Assembly (NCBI GenBank): GCA_005281725.1
Contig: SSBO01000012.1
Coordinates: forward strand, 14,065,088 to 14,129,087
Direction of reading: 5' to 3'
DNA length: 64,000 bases
DNA from: Wuchereria bancrofti
Taxonomy: Eukaryota > Nematoda > Chromadorea > Rhabditida > Onchocercidae
Shown here: positions 11,881 to 26,400 of the stretch, piece by piece
How the letters are laid out: each line of letters opens with the position of its first letter
Position numbering within the stretch: position 1 is the first letter of the stretch
Position numbers and translations under genes: made by a program
The notes under the pieces: model-generated
Databases searched by the model: none
What the model was told of the DNA's origin: nothing
Seen by the model: the letters and a program-made list of their open reading frames with translations, nothing else

Positions 11881-14407
11881 AGTTAATGCTCGAAGTGATG
11901 TTAGATAACACTTCTTGGGAATATGGACATTCAGTAGACAAATTTTGCGTTAGTTCTGTGGAGTATCGATCGATGAAGGAAATGATTTGAGTTGTTGAAC
12001 TTCCTTTACCTCTTTATTATTCCATGGTATACTTTGTGAAGCGTATGTCACTGCACAATATGCCACCATGCAACAAAAGTAATGAAGAAAACATTCTAAT
12101 TGGAGTGACAAAGAACACAGACTGCAATAAATGGCAGTGTATCACTAAATAGATTCCTTACCATGGGATGAAATCTAATCGAATAAATAAATTTTGCCAC
12201 GTAAATAAAATCCATTTGCGTTTAAGCTGAGGAAAATGACGTTACGATTTTTTATGACAAAATCATTTACTTTGTTATCCAAATTTCATTTTCTTCAGGA
12301 ATTTTATGAAAATGGTAATATTTTTTTTTTCAATTTTATGTTCGTATGGAACAAGAATATTTTCTAGAACGATTTAAAAAGTCTTTGATGAATAACTGGG
12401 GATTTATTTGAGCTCAGAATTACTCGATATTTGGTGTGGAGGTCAGCTGGATTTATCCAATAGATGTATATTACTCAATTGAAAAAATATTTTTAATCAT
12501 AAATATGATGAAATGAAATAAAGCAATCTAAACTGAAACAAAAAACAAAGGAATACAAGCGCGTGGTTTTTTTCGGTTTCTGTTCGATAACAATATAAGA
12601 AAAAGCTTAAGGAGTGGTAAAGTAACGGGCAATTTATCTCGAACTTCATGCCGACGAGCAGCAGGAGAAAAAAGGATGTAAAGAAAAATGGTCAGGTGGT
12701 ACCTGAAGGTATAATATGATCTGGGAAACCGGACAGTCCTAGCAATCCCAGAAACGAAATTGATCCGAATGACCGAGAAGTTCCGTGTGCAATGGCGCTC
12801 ATGTCGAGAGCTAAATCAGCAAAGAAATGAGAAATGAAGTACGATTAAAATAATAAACCTAGTTTGATTCAATTTAATATGGAAGGGGGAATGACTGTAT
12901 TAACGAATTTTCTCATCAAAAAAGTCAATTGTGGAAGAGATTAAATTAGGAAAAAACATGTTTAGAAATAATCTCAAAAAATGAATTGATTTAGATGAGT
13001 AATCTCGGAATTTTAATTTAAAAAATTGTAGACAATTGAAAGAAAAAAGGCACAGTGTATAAATAATATGTATGATGAAAGCGTAGAATGATAAACAATT
13101 ACTGTCTAATTAAGAAACAAATGAAAAATGATGATGATAATGTAAGACTATCATAGATGAACTAGGGACGAGGAGAGTTTGATTTTATACACAAAGGGCA
13201 GTTGATAGAGCTGGATTTGAAAGAAAATTGTTGATTAATTTAATTCACATAATATAAACTAGTGATACGGGAAAAGAAAAGTATTAATAGATTGTCCGGT
13301 AATGCTAATCAAATCATTTCTAATTTGCAAAACTTTAAAAAATCTTTAGCACATGTTGAATTAAAACGAATCTCTCTCAGGAATCAAATTTTTGAAGTCT
13401 AAAAACCTAAGAATCTCAATTTCTTTTGTCTCATTGTTAGGATGAAAATTTTCTTATACCAGGCAATCATAGAAAAGTACTAGAAAAGTTAAATAGTGTT
13501 TATCGTCATTAGCAAACAAAAATATTTTTAAATAGGATCGAGTTTTACAAGGAATAGAGTTGCATTTCTGGAAAAAAATAATAATATAAATAATATTTCG
13601 AATGTAAAGAAGTTTTAAGAAATTATGGCAGTACTTTAAAATTTGAAGAAAAATCATAGCTAAAATTTCCATTCCTAGAACTTTCTTCCCACTAATTAAA
13701 TTTAATTTCTTCTAAAACAAACAAAAATTAGAAAATTAAGCATAAAAACAATTAAAGAATGAAAACAACAAGAATAACAGAGTAACAATAAGAAATTGAA
13801 TATATAAGTTATTTATTCAAGCTATAATTTTAAGTTATTTCTTTCTGATTTCGATTTAGGAAAAAAGCAAATGAAATAAGGTGAGGAAATCTTTAACAAT
13901 ATGGGTAGTGAATTGCAAAGATTATCCTGCAAACAGCAAAAAAAACATGAAAGAACAGATGTGAATAGGATTGAGCTAAATAAAGCCTTAGTAAACGTTT
14001 AGAATAATGCATTCGGAATATCGGATAATCTCAGTCATCTTTTTCAAATTCATCTTCTCTTCTAATTTTGCTTATAATTTCAACTTCCATAAAGTTCATG
14101 GCAAAATAAAGAAGGAAAACAAAATGACTCTTTTTATTTTTTTGCAAAAAAGAGAAAATAATGTATTTTTTTTGATTTAAATCTGATTTAAATCTTCGAA
14201 GTTCGCCATTCGTTTACTTCATCTTTTAATGAACCCATTTTATTTTCCATAGAATTTTGTAAACTATTTTCCGGGAGAAGAGTAATGAGAGACCAAAAAA
14301 TGAGATCGATGTGATAAAAACGTCGCCCTCTAACACCCAACTTTCTAAACAAATGCAAAATAAATATTTCAAGATTTTAATCCTTTTTTTTTCATCCAAT
14401 TTCAATT
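11881..14407. other. Convergent intergenic region (thioredoxin / laminin gamma 3' ends)
   Basis: The 3' ends of a plus-strand and a minus-strand gene face each other here. AATAAA-like signals for thioredoxin occur near 12125 and 12182. The stretch from about 12570 to 12845 is richer in G+C than its surroundings and holds short open frames on both strands, described under findings. No convincing gene is seen; the rest is AT-rich. Confidence 0.5.
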
Positions 14408-17400
14408 CTATTTGTGTCCCTCTTGTTCCAAATTAATTACATTGAAACATTTGTTCGGCAATGAATCACGTATTTCTTCAAGATTTTGCACTTCGTCTTT
14501 TAAAGTATCGATTTCATTTCTAAACTGCGTTATTGTACGATCCTGCTCAATTTTTTGTTCTTTGAGCAATGATACCTACAAAAATACCGTTCGTTGATTT
14601 GAATGAAATCAAATAACTATTCTGAAAAAAAAAAAAAAGAAAAGGAAAGAATTGGAAACAAAAACGAATGAGAAACCTGTCATCGTATAATGCTGTTTAA
14701 ATAAATGTACTTAATATAAATAATTGAAAAAAAAGAAGCACTAACTGTTCAAGTAATTCCAAACCTTATCAGCAAAATAAAACTATTAAGCAAGAAATGA
14801 GCAGTGTTTCCTTCTCCTAATTTCAATAAACAAAATTATCGAAAAAAAATCATTTATTATTCTGCAACTTTTAACTAACCTGTTTATCTAAATCAGCACT
14901 ATTTAACAATTCTTCAGCTTGGTCCAATTGTTTTTCCAGTTCATCTAATTCTTCAATATTCACACCATCTAACGAATCTAAAAAAAACCGATCTATTTTG
15001 CAACTTTGTTTGAAATTATTTGTTTACGTCTCCTTGTGAATGAACTGTTTATTATTCTGCAACTTTTATTTTTTTGATAATGAATTATCAATGATCTAAT
15101 TGAAAAGAGACACAAAGAAAGGTTGGAAAAAACTTTTCAGATTATGAAATATCAGTGAAATTGAACTTACTGAGTTGGTTAATAATACTTCTTAGGCTAT
15201 CCTGCGCCTCACTGATAGTTTTGTTCGCGTCTTCAGCAGCTTTCTCCGCAAGTTGAGCTTTTTGAACTGCCTTTAAATAATTTTTAACAGTGAAACTTGG
15301 AAGTAAAATTTGCACACTTTCTATTATTAGAAAAACATGATAATGAAAAAAAGTTGTCCAAGTTATACCTCAGAAGCACGAGCTTTATCACTACTAGCCT
15401 GTCGTCTGTAATCTTCCATCGTTGTACTCGTCTCCTTGACATCACTGACCAATTGGTTAGCATCTGATTTTAATTGTTCCGCAGTTTTACGTACATCTTG
15501 CGTCTGATTCCGTAATTCGTATGCCTCCTAAAAAAGATGTAACTCTTAGAAAAATTCTTTAAAACAGAATTAACCGAGCAATGTCAACAATGGAATAAAT
15601 AATTCGAAATGAATATAATGCATGTTAAACATCTGAGATATCCGTATTTCGGGATATCAGATTATAACAAAGTTCGAAGTGCGTTCATGTAGAAATTATA
15701 ACTTCAGTAAGAATTAATTTAAAAAAAAAGAAATTTTATAAATACCTTGCTGATACTTTTAGCTTCTTTTTCAGCTTGTAAAGCAATTTTTTCAGCCATC
15801 TGTGCGTCATTTTTTGCATTGCCGATAGCATTTTCAGCTTCTCGAGTTGTTTCCTCAGCTAAAGCAATTTCTTTTTCAATCTCTTTCAGATTTCTCAGTT
15901 CTTCGATTGCTTCTGATTTACTTGCATCCACTCGTTCTTGAAAATCTGAAATAAAACTTCCCAATAGGTTACAATTCGACTTCTTACTTTAAATTCTTAC
16001 TAAATCACTGTTCATCTTATTTAAAAAAAGTCGCTAAAGCATACGAAAAGAGAAATTTACAAAGGCCTAAATTAAAGTGCAAGATTTGAAGAAAGATTAT
16101 TATCAATGTAAAAAAATAAACTGAAAATCTAAAAAAATTGAGGTATGAATACCATTCAATATTTCTAACGTATGTTGTGCTTCCGTTAGTGTATTTTCTG
16201 CAAGCGAAACAGCCTCCATAGCACGAGCTTTTGCAGCATCTACGTCAGCCAGCAGTTCATCCGAAACCTAGATAATACATACCTTTTTGATATAGTTAAT
16301 GTTTAGACAATAAATTATAATAATGAGATACGGATTGTACAGATTACAAATGAGTAACAAAGTAAGCATTAAGTAATTACTTTTTGTTGATCCTGAACCC
16401 TTTGCAATTCATATTTTGCTTCAGCAATTATTCGCATTGCTTCATCTATTAGTTCTTTATTAGCAGCTGCCTGTTCCTTAGCATTATCAGCAGTAGCTTT
16501 AGCATCATCTGCGACTCGTTTCGCTTCTTCTTCGATCTAATATTAATAAGAAATAAATACAATCATTTAAACCAATATAATAAATCAAAAACTCAAAATT
16601 AAAGATTTAATTTTTCGAGTTCCCCAGTCTCAATAACAACTAAAAATACAGAAGCGCAGTATTAATCATAAATTAAATTTATTTATTCCTAATTATTTGC
16701 AACATAAAATACTAACTCGTTGTGGATCAATATTCGGTAATCGCAAACCCTCAACAACTGTTAAACTTTCTGCAGCTGCTTTGTATGCACGATCCGCTTC
16801 TGCTAGTTGCTCCTCAGCAAGTTTACGAGTTTGATTCAACAGTTTTTCGGTTGCATTTAAACGTTCCATCATAATTGCAATTTCTTTGCTAGTAGCATCA
16901 CCTGAATATATCTTAATATTAGAGCATTTAATTCCTTCATAACACTTGCGATATTCATTCTCCTTATTACTATACTAGAATAATGGTGCACGAGAAAGAA
17001 AGTAATATCGAGAGTTTCCAACTAAATTGTCAAGGAACAAAAATTTGTTAAATCCAAAGCTATTAATCGACTGAGTCAAATGTTTTGATAAGTTGACGAA
17101 GTAACAGTACGAAATATTACCATGCAACAACTAAAGTATTCGCTATAACTCCTCAATTCAGCATGAGATCTACTGGTCTAAGTAAGTAAAGACCGTTGAG
17201 TAGATAAAATTCAACTATTAGTGTTAATGTTTTTTAGTTTTTTTTTTTTATGCTTTTTCAAGCTAAAATATAGACGTAATTAAATTGAACATAAATATTA
17301 TCTCTATTGCTAGAACATTCACATTATCAGGTCAAAAACTTCAATCGACATTTATAGCATTGATTTCATTTTTACCTCCAAAGATCACTTCTTTCGCTTC

Positions 17401-20400
17401 AACAAGCGCCCGCTTAGAGGTATTTGCAATCTTTTCAGCTAATGCTTCAATTTCAATACTGCGATTTTCTTGCTGTTCAGCTAATTTTCTTGCTTCTTGC
17501 GCTATTTCCGATAACTGAAAAGGGCTACTTTCTTCTTTTTCGTTAACAAAGACATCAGAAATTAACAAAAACAAGATGGAAAAGTGACAGTCAATCATTC
17601 AATTCAATTTCGTCCTTCAGTGGTGGCATATGATCATTTGTGCACCAATAAACTTTCCCTAATAATTGTAAAAGTTCTTCAAATAGTATAAATACTCTGC
17701 AAAATGCAATTTCGGAAAAAATCAACAATTCTTAAAGTAATATAAGAATTACTTGCTGGCTTTGTTCACCATATTTTCGAGATGCTTCCTGCGCCAATTC
17801 CCATTGCGTTTTTCTTTCAATTTCCAAATAATACAGCGCATTTTCTAAATCATTTCGTGCTCGGTCTGTAAATTTTAACTTCAATATAAGCTAATTTATC
17901 TAAGATCAAGACTGTTGCTTAAGGAAAGAAAAGGTATCTTCTCTCCTCTTCTGATTTAAATCTTAGCTTACAATGCAATTCATTAAACCAGTTATGAAAC
18001 AGATACGTTTAAACGATTTTCGAAAGAGATAAAATATTAGCCAAATTAATTAATTTGGCTAATTGATAAAGAATAACCTTTGACTAGATCCCATTGCTTC
18101 AATGTTTCATCTATCGTAGTGGCCTTTTTATTTGCTTTATTGATAATATCATCAACCGAGCTTAGCAATTTGAATGCATTCTTCAAATCGCTCCTAAGCA
18201 TATTTACTTGTTCGATAATCTGCGAATCGTCACCAGCTAAAAATATCCTTAAATTATCATATAAGTCAAAAAATTTTTAAATTATATTTTTTAGAAAATA
18301 TTTCCTAGTACCACTGACTACTTAATTAGTAGAATCTCATTAGGGGAAAATAATTTTGGTTTGACTTAACGGACAACTGCGCCATCGTCGAACTCTCTAC
18401 AATGTTTAAAATGTCCAACATGTGTTATTAGTTATTTATCAGCAAATTAATTTACAATATAAGAACAAAATGAACTATTAGTTGCTAATTTACCCAATTT
18501 TTTGTTTACAACATTAGCCAAATCTTCTACTTCAGCAGTGACGACTTTGACATAATTATCGAATTCCACGTCGTCAACCTGTAAAAAGACGTATTAATGC
18601 TCCATCAGAAGATCAAAAATTGTTTAGTAAATTTTTGGAAAAAATTTCAACACATTATTCTAAGTTTCTTTAATATTTATCTAAATCAAACTGAATTAAA
18701 ATCTTTTCTGTCGTAATGCTTAACTTGGTATCCTACAAAATCCATTATATAACAGCAAATAATGCCACTAATGAATGGATTAGTGGCAGAAAAATTATTT
18801 TATTAATTTAAAATATAATCGAAAAATTCAAAAATTTTATTGAGGAAAGGATTCTGTCTAATAAATGAGGTCTCTTAATGTCTCTTTTACTAAAACAATC
18901 CTTAACTCTATATAGTTTATCAATTGGCGATGAAAAAAAAGAGACGAAGTTAATAAATTAAAACAACCGGTGCAGGATTCTCGATAATTTCTTTTCGAGT
19001 TTCTTCCAACACACTGATATCATTCCTGAATGTGTGCACTCGACTTTGTGTCAATGTATAGCAATCATCACACGGTAAACAACCAGCCTGAAGATTATAA
19101 CGATTTTCAATACAGTGATCGCAACGTCGTCCTTCGATATGATCACGACATAAACATTGACCTGAAATAAGCTATGTCTTTTTTTGAATAATATCATTTC
19201 AATCACAAATCTAAAACAGATCATATATTTAAAACCTTCTTTATGTGATAATAAACGTAGTAGTAATTGTAGAAACTTTTGTCTTTTTGTAGAAACAATT
19301 AAACGAGGATTTCATTTACATTTTATGATCATAAATAGTAGCGGCTTATGAAAGTAAGTTTTAAATTAAGTGAAGCAAAACCATGAATTTAAATTAGAAA
19401 AAGGATGAGACTATGCTATATAATTGTACCAAACCCAATTTCTAATAATCATTTTTTGAACCCCAAATAAGATAGAGTAGAGAAAGTAAGATAAAAGTAT
19501 ATCTGCGTAATATTAACTAAAGCATAAGTCAACTAACAACTAGTAACAAAAGTAATTATTCTACGAATAAAATCAAGAATTAAGGTATGCACATTCCCAA
19601 AAATTAAAATCAACAATTAAGGACATAATGAATGTTCTTAATGACTCCTTCTAACTTTATCATTTCTTAACAGAGAAGTATGCTATCTGTATTTAAACAT
19701 ACCAGTGATAACATCGCATTGAGGTGATTCGGATCCAATAACTTCGCAGTCGCACGGTTGACAACCATTTATCCCAAAACCGTAATGTTGTGGTTCACAT
19801 TGATCACATCTGAAATTGAATTTTTTTTTTTGTCAACTGTCAACTTATGATGAAAATTAAATTTGATGAAAGAACAATTTCTTTTTCTTAGAAATTTAAT
19901 AATTGGAATTTTAAAGTCTTCAGTTTTCTTCTCAAAATGAAATTTAATCCTTTTTTAAAAATCATACAAAAGTTTTTACATTTCTTATTAATTAATATTA
20001 TGTATATATATACATAAATTTTATTCCAAAAAATTTTTCTGGACTTTATCAGTGAAGCAGCATAGAATGTTGTTGGCTCTAATGACATGCTTAACTTAGT
20101 TTATATATTATACATTTAAATTGAGAATTTAGGAAGGAACATTGAAAAAAATGAAAAAATTCAAAATGTTATTAGCTATAATCTTGCCTCACCTATTATA
20201 TTTTTTATAAAAACGACAAAAACGAAAAAAAATGGAAGTTAAAATTATGCACCAATCTTTGAACTTGACAATGCCCTTTTTACATTTTTTCTTTTTTTTT
20301 GCTGCGAAATATTAGCAATGATTGTAGCTCACGATGATACCTAATATTAGCAAGAGTGTCGGAAAAACACTGTATCTAATTCTTTTCTTTCTATGTGTGA

Positions 20401-23400
20401 ACAATTGCTAGACACTGGAGTTTAAAAAAGTTCAACAAAAGTGAAATAAGAAAAGATAGAAACGTCACAAATAAATTTTCATTTTTATGAAAGTTTTTTT
20501 TTGCGAATAAGTATGAAATGAAAGTACTGCAGCTGAATGCAAAAAAGCATTACAATTACACAATATATGAAATCGGCATATACGGTTTTTGCATTTTTCA
20601 ACATCGGAAAATAAATTGCACTGAATAAAACGGATAGCAGTAAGATAAAATCTTTTAACACAGCGTTACTCAAATCATTTGGGATTTGGTGTTTCGTCTT
20701 AACAGTTGTTAATTTAATGCCAATATGTAAGTTTATCAAATTTCTACAAAATGTTCGAAATTTTACAACGATTAAAGTTCTTACACTTTTTACTTTCAAA
20801 TTTTTCAAAAACTTATCAAGAAAAAAGGAAAACTCTTTGCAGATAAGAATTTCTAAGTTTAGTTAAAATTTTTAATGTTGAAAAGAATTTCCAAAAACAA
20901 ATTTGACAAACAATTCTGCCAGCTATATCTCTTACATTTTCTATTGAATGTTTAATCAAAAGTCAGTGTTATAAGTAAAATATCTTTTTATTAATATGCG
21001 AGTATCGTTCCTACAACTTTTGTCTACGAACATTCTGATTTGATGTACAAAATTTTATGGTCCAAAAAAATGTTTATGATAACAAATATGTTACATCCTT
21101 AAATATTTTAATCAAATATCTTCATACATTAAAAAAAAATGTCTCGCAACAGCTTCTTCTACTAAGAATTAAATATAAATTTGAAATGAAAATATTCAGA
21201 TATCTTTAATTTATAATGTATGTATGTGTGTATGTGTGTGAGGGAGAGAGAGAAAGAGGGAGAAAGAACATAATAATAGAAATCAAAAAAAAATTTTTTA
21301 AAAGTGAAAGAAATTAATCCGGATGACAAAGATTCTAAAAACAAAAAACAAACCTGCGGCCCATCACCCCAGCTTTACACAAGCATTGCCCGGTTAGCAC
21401 ATCACAGGTGCTGTTGACACTACCAAGGACGTCACAATTACATTCTTGGCAGCCACTTCCGGATGTTAAATTGAAGTATCCAGGCTAAAAAAGATCATTT
21501 AATAACTGATTCTAATTAGGATTAGATTACTTCCCGATATTAAGCGACCATAATTGTGATTATATTCAGGTTTATAAGTTTTAATGTCAACAAGATGAAT
21601 GTTTTATTGTGGTTAAATCAATTTATGAAGAGTAAATGATAATAAAAAAGGATGATAATATTCTTCCAAAAGACATAGTTTTTTTTTTCTGAAAATAGTT
21701 TTCTTTCTAACTTATGCTATTCCCATTCATTCAGGAAAAAAGGATTGAGAATGAAATTTTCTGAAATCCGAAAATTTCTGGAAATCAGAAATTCTCGTCG
21801 CCTAGCATTTGAATGTTTATAACATTTGTATAACTGAAATTGATGCATACGCAGCAATGCGTAACATGCGATAACCATCGCCTAGCATTCGTCTATTGGA
21901 CGTCCAGAAAATGACCAACTGACGTCATTACTCATTCGTATGCATTTGTACTTGAATATAAAGCGCAAAGTACACATTCTGGGTATACGTATGTGTGTGT
22001 GTATGTGTGTGTATGTGCGCGTATGTGTATACACACTCGTCATTAATGCTTCTGCATGTGTGTAAAAGTGCTATTAGAAGGTGTCTCTGTTTGAGGCGCT
22101 AAATGTTACTCAATCCATTTGTTCGTTGATTACAACTTTGATATCAAATGATCACCACATATGCCATGTGTTATGGATGTATATCGGTTGTGGTACCAAA
22201 ATTATATTAGTCTAACTTAAGAGTTAATAATCCAGCACATATTCATGAAATAAACAATTCAAATTGTCCGTTGGATATTCTTAGAAAATATATTTGAAGC
22301 AAGCAGGTTTACAAAGACAAATAGCTTAAACTATCTATCTAAGTTAGCAATTTGAATGAAATGCCTGAATGAATTAGACTGATCTGTTCAGCTTAATTTA
22401 ATCATTGTTCAAATCTTACACAAAATAAAATTTCATAAAATTATTTGCGTGAATGTTATTTAAAAAGTCTAACGTGAATGCCTTAGTAGTGATAATAGAA
22501 AATGAATTTTACCGCCCAAAAGTAATTTTATATGAATAGGTAAAGCAAAGGGACACTCTGAAAGTATTACAGTGGGAACTATGAAGAACGCAAGCCGAAA
22601 CATTCAGCTGTTAGCAGCAGTAGTAATAGTAGTAGTCATAGTAATAGTAATAATAGTAGTAGCATCGGGGAAGTGCGAATAGCGCACGAAATTCAACGTT
22701 CTTTTATAAAACCACGGGAAGGGCGGTGCCACAATGGTAATACTCATCAAATACGGTGTCCAGTAGTATGTGTCTGTGTCTGCATGTGTGTGTGTGTATG
22801 TATGCGGGTGTCATGGGCAGGATCAGACCAATTGTCTCATTTTTTATAAGTGCTGTGTTGATTGCAGGAAGAAAAGTTGTAACACGAAGCAGGAACAACA
22901 CCAATGGAATTTTTGCACTTTTAAACCGTCATCCTACTAATTTCCCAAAGCAGAGGAGAAAAGTTGAAAAGAATCCCGGAAATTAACCAATCAAGAAATA
23001 TATGTTATTTTTTAACTTCCGGGTTTTCTTTTCCTTTTCCTTCCTCTTATTATAGTCCCATTACAATCCATAAATTTCATTATTATTCATTTTTAATTTC
23101 TTTCATTTTTTTTCTTTTTATTCTTCAACTATACATATAATTCATGTGAATTGATTTTTAGTTTTAAATTTGCATGAATTTACGTGAATCATTTTGCAAT
23201 ATAATATCTATCATAAGATGAAAATTTTGTTCACTTTTAATTTTAATTTGAGTCCTTTAAAGATATTTACAAAATTTAAAGATATTTAAAGATATTTGAA
23301 AAATTTCACTTCCTCCTTTTCTATTTCCTCAATATTTGTCCTTCAATTTTTACAAATTTTCAAAGACAAAATGCAGACAGATGAGGTTAAGAGGAGAAAG

Positions 23401-26400
23401 AGACAGGGAGAGAGAGAGAGAAATGGACAAGTAATGACTCATAAGACACTACTACACTACAAGTACAATGTCATTTCTTTTTCTTCGTAGGAACCATTAG
23501 CTGTGAAATACGATGGTCTCTTCGTACTAGCTAGTGCCATTTTACGCTTACTAGCATACATAGTAGACAGACAGGGAGAAGCCCAGACGGACAGACACAC
23601 AGAATGGCGGTGTATGTCAATGAAAAAGGACGATTTGTTATGTGCTATGTGCTAGGTGTTTCGTGGCGGTGATGGTAGTGGCGGTAGTAGTGATGGTTGA
23701 TGATAATGCTAATTTAGAAGTGAGAAAAGTCAAGGGACGGTAAATAGGAATAGATACCTGGCACTGATCGCAGTGTGATCCGATCACGTGCGGTTGACAG
23801 TTGCATTGACCGTCACTTTGTCGACATTCAAGCAGAACGTAATCTACGTTGGAACGTTTAGTACCAGGTGCAAAGCAGCTGCAATAGGTTATATTATCAT
23901 ATCAAATGAATGCTATCATATCAACGGATGAGTTAGCCTTTTGATAAATGATAAGAGAGATATGCAAAGTGAACGTACTTGCACGCCTTGCAATCTCCTT
24001 TTGGCTCCAAAAGTGCATCACCCCAATAGCCTGGCTTGCACTCCTCACAATTGAAGCCAACTGTATCATAAATGCACTTTTTGCATTCACCAGTCAATGA
24101 GTCACAATTTCCGATACTATTAGGATCGATGTTTCCGCTACATGAACATTCCACACATGATTTCCCCTCGTCTGGATTACCAAAGAATCCATCGGCGCAA
24201 ACGTCACATCTGAAATACGATCCTTGTGATATACTTTCGAATCTCTATTGAACTCCTTATTCATTTATTAAGGAACTTTCGCAAAGTGCAGTAATTACAA
24301 TTACCAAAATTGCATTTAATATTCTGAATAGCATGCATGCATGATACTCTTTGATCTTGTTATATTTGCGCAGAGAACAGCCATCACTCCATAAATGGAA
24401 AATTAAACTATTCAATTCTTAAGTACTTGACCGCTTTCTCATTCTTTGTCTTAATATCTTGACAAATGACAAGCAAAGAAGGAAAATTTGGAGAATAGTA
24501 GTTTGTTAGAGTAGGCGGAAGTAATTCTGAATGAGTTAAAGAAGTTAGAAATGTTGAAATGAACTTCTTTCATTGCATGTCTTATTAACGTAATAGCTAC
24601 CCCACTAAATCCTGCTTTTAGTGTAAAAAAAACGAAATTTTTTTACTTTTCTCCCTCTCTCTGTCTTTTTTTCTCGACACAATGATAATTTAGAACTTTA
24701 AGTGGAACTATAAAATTTTAAAGGAATCAAATTTCAACTCTCATTTTAAATGAATTTAAAGAATAAATTAGAGAGCTGTGCTCTTTAAGAGAGAGTGGTA
24801 CATGATTACAGCACTGGTCAAGCTTATAATGCTAATAATTTGGTTTCAGGAAGCAATTCTTTCATACCCTTAATTGTCTGGTTTTCTTTTTTTGGAATGC
24901 AACCACGTGCTGTAATGAAGCAATATAATCTTTCCTACCTTCGGCCAGTATATCCGGTTGGACAATCAGTGCAAATAATATCGCCATCAGTATGCAAGAC
25001 ACAGGGACCATCTTCTGGAGAGGGACATTTAATACAATCATCCGGCGTACTTTGCAATGCATTTCTATGATAATCACGACTACAACGTTCGCATGTATCA
25101 CCTGTGGTATTATGTTCACAGATACACTCACCTGAAATATTTCATACCTTAAAATATAACTTTTGTACTTTTTTTCTTTTTGATCAAAGAATCTTCACTG
25201 AACATTCAATTTTAGGTCTTTTGTCACATCTTGAACTTTTGGTTACACTTGGAACTTTTTTTTTTTTAAATAATTTTAAACCTAAAATTGTAGATTAATT
25301 TAAACGAAAACACAAGTTTCTTTTGAATGAATGGAGAAAAGAAAGTTTTGAACTTGTTTGCACAAACCTGATTCTGGCGCGCATGAAGTAGAATGTCCAT
25401 GACATTCGCATTTGACACATCGGTTGAATGGGCCGCCAAATTTTATTTCACGACGATATCCGGGAGCGCATGATTCACAGAACTGTCCAATGAAACCTTC
25501 TAAGCAGTTACACGATTCGATCCAATGCGCTTCACGTGGTTCATCAGCAGAAGTAGCCAAACCAGCTGACCCCAAGTGAACATTACTCAGAAAGCCAACA
25601 TCTGAAAGTATATAGGACTAAAAATAAAAATAAAGTAGGTGCATTTGAAAAAACATTTTAGAAACTTTAAAAAAAACAATCAGATATTTCTGAACAGAAA
25701 AAACATCAATTAATAATTTTTCTTCCGTAGAAAAAATTTTAAACTACCACCTTCAGTTGAATAAGTTCCACGAATTTTGAAAGCGCTAACATTGGAAAGA
25801 ATCCCAATAAAATCCAACTCATTCGATCGTGGACTCCACTGAAATATCGGATTTGCATGAATCCGGAAACGATATATTTGCTCATTTACAGATGGAATTG
25901 GATTTTCTTGAGCAAAAATTGATATGGCTAACTCCTGGCCTTCCTGGCTAACAATTAATATGTCCCTGGAAAATATGGGATATTTCAGATAAACCCATCT
26001 GACAAAAAAAGTATCCTTATAGCAATAAGTAATAATTACTTTTTTTTCAATTAGAAAAAGAACACAATTTCAGAACTGAAATATTAAACTCTATGCAGTT
26101 TAAAAAATAGAAGTTAAACGACGAAGGACAATTTCCGCCTTTTAAATTGTAAATACTTTTAGACGACAATGAAATTTACAAATTAAGGGAACAGGAATCA
26201 ATTAGGTAAGAAACATCTTTACATCCTTTACTGAATGAAAAAAAGCACATGCCTTGCGCTAGGATGCACTTGTGCTTTCTGCACACGCAACGTAAACCAT
26301 AAGTCTTGATTGTACGATGCTCGCTGATCTGCAGTAAATTGTGTCGGTGCTACGAAATAAACCGGCGATCCATCAATATCGGAAACAACGATAGCTTTAT

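Larger units (their letters stand above)
21485..23757. other. Longest laminin intron, 2.3 kb, microsatellite-rich
   Basis: It separates exons 21354-21484 and 23758-23878. It contains TG-rich repeats (21983-22036 and 22763-22806), an AGT/AAT trinucleotide tract (22612-22663), GA and GTG-rich stretches (23390-23425, 23655-23705), and one consensus CRE palindrome TGACGTCA at 21920-21927. No exon seen. As an unusually long intron with dense simple repeats it is a candidate place for regulatory sequence. Confidence 0.65.

Noticed and set aside
12648..12830. Selenoprotein with in-frame TGA
   Set aside because: No SECIS-like element or known selenoprotein family is recognisable; the frame is short and may be chance.
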